Source: an uncultured Collinsella sp.
Lineage (GTDB): Bacteria; Actinomycetota; Coriobacteriia; Coriobacteriales; Coriobacteriaceae
Assembly: GCA_900541725.1 (NCBI GenBank)
Contig: UQLB01000025.1
Coordinates: 1-32,740, forward strand
Reading direction: 5' to 3'
Length of the DNA: 32,740 nucleotides
Made by a program: the position numbers and the translations under genes
Shown here: positions 31,126 to 32,740 of the stretch, one piece after another
Layout: each line of letters begins with the position of its first letter
How positions within the stretch are numbered: the first letter of the stretch is position 1
Notes under the pieces: model-generated
The model's database searches: none
Told to the model about the DNA's origin: nothing
What the model saw: only the letters and a program-made list of their open reading frames with translations

Positions 31126-31695
31126 TTTACGCTTTCGGATGTGACACATAGGACTGCGTGCGCCGCTCCCGGCTATATTGCCCCCGAGGTGCTTCAACTC
31201 ATGGAGATAGCCGGCATCAGCGATTTCGAGAGCTTGGCAGCGTCCACGAATGCCCCCGTGTTTACGCCACAGACGGATGACTTTGGACTCGCGGTCCATA
31301 TCTTTAAGATGCTTAACCGCGGAATACACCCATACGCTTCTGGTGAGCTGGACTTGGACATATTTGACCTGGACGACGATGACATTCCGCCTGCACCATT
31401 GATAAACAGCTGCGTGTGTAATGGGCACAGCCCGTTTGTGGGGACGTTGGTCGGATACGTTGTCCCAAAGTACGCTCTTGAGCTCGATGATTTTAGCGGC
31501 ACTATGGGCGAGGCACTCCGTCGATCGCTGTATGGCAGGGCGGAGGAGCGTCTTGACGCACGCACATGGGCGCGCCTGCTCGACCGCTATCTATCCGAGA
31601 CAGTTGTGTGCAAGCGTGGCCATCTCCACCACTCGTTACAGCACGAATGCCCTTGCTGCCGAGGAGAGCGCGCCTTGTTGACTCGTCTTGGTTGA
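31126..31695 (+). pseudogene. C-terminal remnant of a protein kinase-like gene
   Basis: The frame reads LSDVTHRTACAAPGYIAPEV, then TDDFGLAVHIFKMLNRGIHPY. This is the activation-segment APE motif and the following D-x-F-x-L helix of a Ser/Thr kinase C-lobe, of the type with a C-terminal zinc-ribbon; CKRGHLHH-n7-CPCC closes this one. The Gly loop, the ATP-binding Lys and the HRD catalytic loop are missing, and there is no credible start. With the fragment before it, it looks like what remains after a deletion joining two genes or two parts of one gene. Confidence 0.6.
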
Positions 31696-31739
31696 TGGTT
31701 TGGGCCGTCTTGTAGAAAGCCCGTGAGGCGACATGCAAG

Positions 31740-32390
31740 TTAATCCTGCGTGTCGCCTCCGTACATATAGACGATAAATCCGTCGCCGGTGTCCTGGCTG
31801 TGATCCTCCAAGATGCGCTTCATGTTGAGGTGCTCGTAGAACTGCCAGTCGGAGTTGCAGTCGCTCATCAGGAAGAATTTGGTGCACCCGGCTTTGGCGA
31901 GTTCGGCGCGCGCAAGGTCGATGAGCGCACGGCCGAGCCCCTTGCCCTGCCATTCGGGCACGATGATGATCAGGTTGAGCTGGCCTTGGGCATATTCGTT
32001 GCCCGTGGCGGCAAAGCGGTCGGCTGTTGCCTTCTCGCGGCTATCGCCAAAGAGCGAGCCTTCGAGCTTGGCATCGGCGGTCTTTGCCATCTCGGTTGCC
32101 TGGACGAACATCTCGTTGTAGCAGGGCTCCCACGTGGGATTGGTGCGTGGTTTGCCGTCTTCGAAGATACCGATGCAGCAAGCGGCGATGATGCGGCCTT
32201 CAGCTTCGGCAACGAGCGCGATGGGGGAGCGCTGCAGCTGCATGGCGATGTTAAAGCGCGCACAGAAATCGGCGGCTTCGACGTCGCCTCGGTTGCGCAG
32301 CGTGTTGCACCACAGCTGGTTGTAGATGGCGGCGATGCCGGCCAGGTCATCGAGCGTGGCGGCACGCAGAGTTACGTTGTCAAGGCTCAT
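31740..32390 (-). CDS. GNAT-family N-acetyltransferase
   Basis: A 216-residue acetyl-CoA-dependent acyltransferase. The acetyl-CoA loop is VPEWQGKGLGRALID (Q-x-x-G-x-G), preceded by the beta-4 strand LNLIIIV and followed by KFFLMSDCNSDWQFYEHLNM (beta-5 and the Tyr-containing helix). The N-terminal ~120 residues are longer than in minimal GNATs. The substrate is unknown; polyamine acetylation would fit the region but nothing in the sequence shows it. ATG 32390 has AAGGAG 5 nt upstream; the in-frame TTG 15 nt earlier was rejected. Confidence 0.85.
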   Translation of the reverse strand: MSLDNVTLRAATLDDLAGIAAIYNQLWCNTLRNRGDVEAADFCARFNIAMQLQRSPIALVAEAEGRIIAACCIGIFEDGKPRTNPTWEPCYNEMFVQATEMAKTADAKLEGSLFGDSREKATADRFAATGNEYAQGQLNLIIIVPEWQGKGLGRALIDLARAELAKAGCTKFFLMSDCNSDWQFYEHLNMKRILEDHSQDTGDGFIVYMYGGDTQD

Positions 32391-32538
32391 GGGGGCTCCT
32401 TCCAAGTTGGGTCAGGCCACCCCTGAGTGTGACATGGACGCAGGACGGCCGCATCGACCATTCGGCAGGCGAGCCTCGAATCCTCGGGGACGGAGGGTCC
32501 TAAGAAGGAATGAGGGCGGATTTTCGGACACTTGCTCG

Positions 32539-32606
32539 ATGAGAGTGGATAATCTCCCACTTTTAGCGCTGGTATAGGCCAAAAACGGGAGATTATCCAC
32601 TCTCAT
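32539..32606. repeat. Palindromic repeat with 20-bp perfect arms
   Basis: ATGAGAGTGGATAATCTCCC (32539-32558) is the exact reverse complement of 32587-32606, around a 28-nt loop. There is no T-tract and no coding capacity. It sits 5 bp from the next repeat. Confidence 0.85.
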
Positions 32607-32611
32607 TCTGG

Positions 32612-32669
32612 GTAGTCGTTGGGGACGTTCTTAAACGACCAGTCATTAAAGAACGTCCCCAATGACTAC
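32612..32669. repeat. Palindromic intergenic repeat, copy 2 (58 bp)
   Basis: Its ends are GTAGTCGTTGGGGACGTTCT and its near-exact reverse complement, ending CCCCAATGACTAC. Read on the minus strand it matches 92-162 almost throughout (TTTAATGACT, GTCGTTTAAGAACG). The rest of 32391-32740 holds no supportable gene. Confidence 0.8.
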
Positions 32670-32740
32670 CCCAAGGAACATCCCAAACTGCCGGCAGAGA
32701 CGATATGAGCAGGACATAAAAACATTGAGAGCCCCTGCTG

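Overview
The window is GC-rich and tightly coded, and it looks like a chromosomal segment of a gut Coriobacteriia (Actinomycetota), most likely Collinsella or a near relative. That placement is inference. It rests on the gene style, on two membrane-anchored LuxR regulators of a type typical of this class, on recurrent palindromic intergenic repeats, and on purine-rich Shine-Dalgarno sites mixed with possible leaderless starts. No rRNA, tRNA, CRISPR array, prophage or intact insertion sequence was seen.

Left part (1-8,100): a palindromic repeat, then the galactose genes galK-galT (minus strand) divergent from a LacI-family regulator, with three copies of a LacI-like operator between them. Next come an A-type flavoprotein (oxygen/NO detoxification), a DeoR-family repressor divergent from a GatY/KbaY-type class II aldolase, and a long perfect inverted repeat around the aldolase terminator. 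Middle-left (8,100-14,700): an AraC regulator with a HAD phosphatase, a small-ORF/gene-remnant zone, a fused Nudix-Vsr protein (nucleotide sanitation plus mismatch endonuclease), and a Bce-type ABC transporter pair.

Centre (14,400-27,000): the core of the window, an agmatine/putrescine island. A membrane LuxR regulator diverges from ptcA (putrescine carbamoyltransferase), followed by an AguD-like antiporter, an agmatine deiminase and a second AguD-like antiporter. Long structured untranslated regions separate the last three. Then come a minus-strand small protein, a second membrane LuxR regulator, a YtcJ-like amidohydrolase and a MATE transporter. About 2.8 kb further on, a soluble LuxR regulator diverges from a second agmatine deiminase. 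Together the genes would import agmatine in exchange for putrescine, deiminate it to N-carbamoylputrescine, and phosphorolyse that to putrescine and carbamoyl phosphate. The carbamate kinase that would harvest ATP is not in the window.

Right part (27,000-32,740): a DUF4143 ATPase preceded by three 23-bp direct repeats, the second copy of a ~283-bp dispersed element (first copy after the Bce-type genes), remnants of a kinase-like gene, a GNAT acetyltransferase, and two palindromic repeats. One of these is the same family as the repeat at the left end, in opposite orientation.

Most notable: (1) an 11-bp palindrome, CCGTGAACGGT, sits at the -35 position of both outward-facing luxR/ptcA promoters and recurs near the lacI promoter; (2) the structured leaders in the agmatine cluster, one with an overlapping upstream ORF and an attenuator-like hairpin; (3) the Nudix-Vsr fusion; (4) two agmatine deiminases that differ at an otherwise conserved active-site-adjacent segment.
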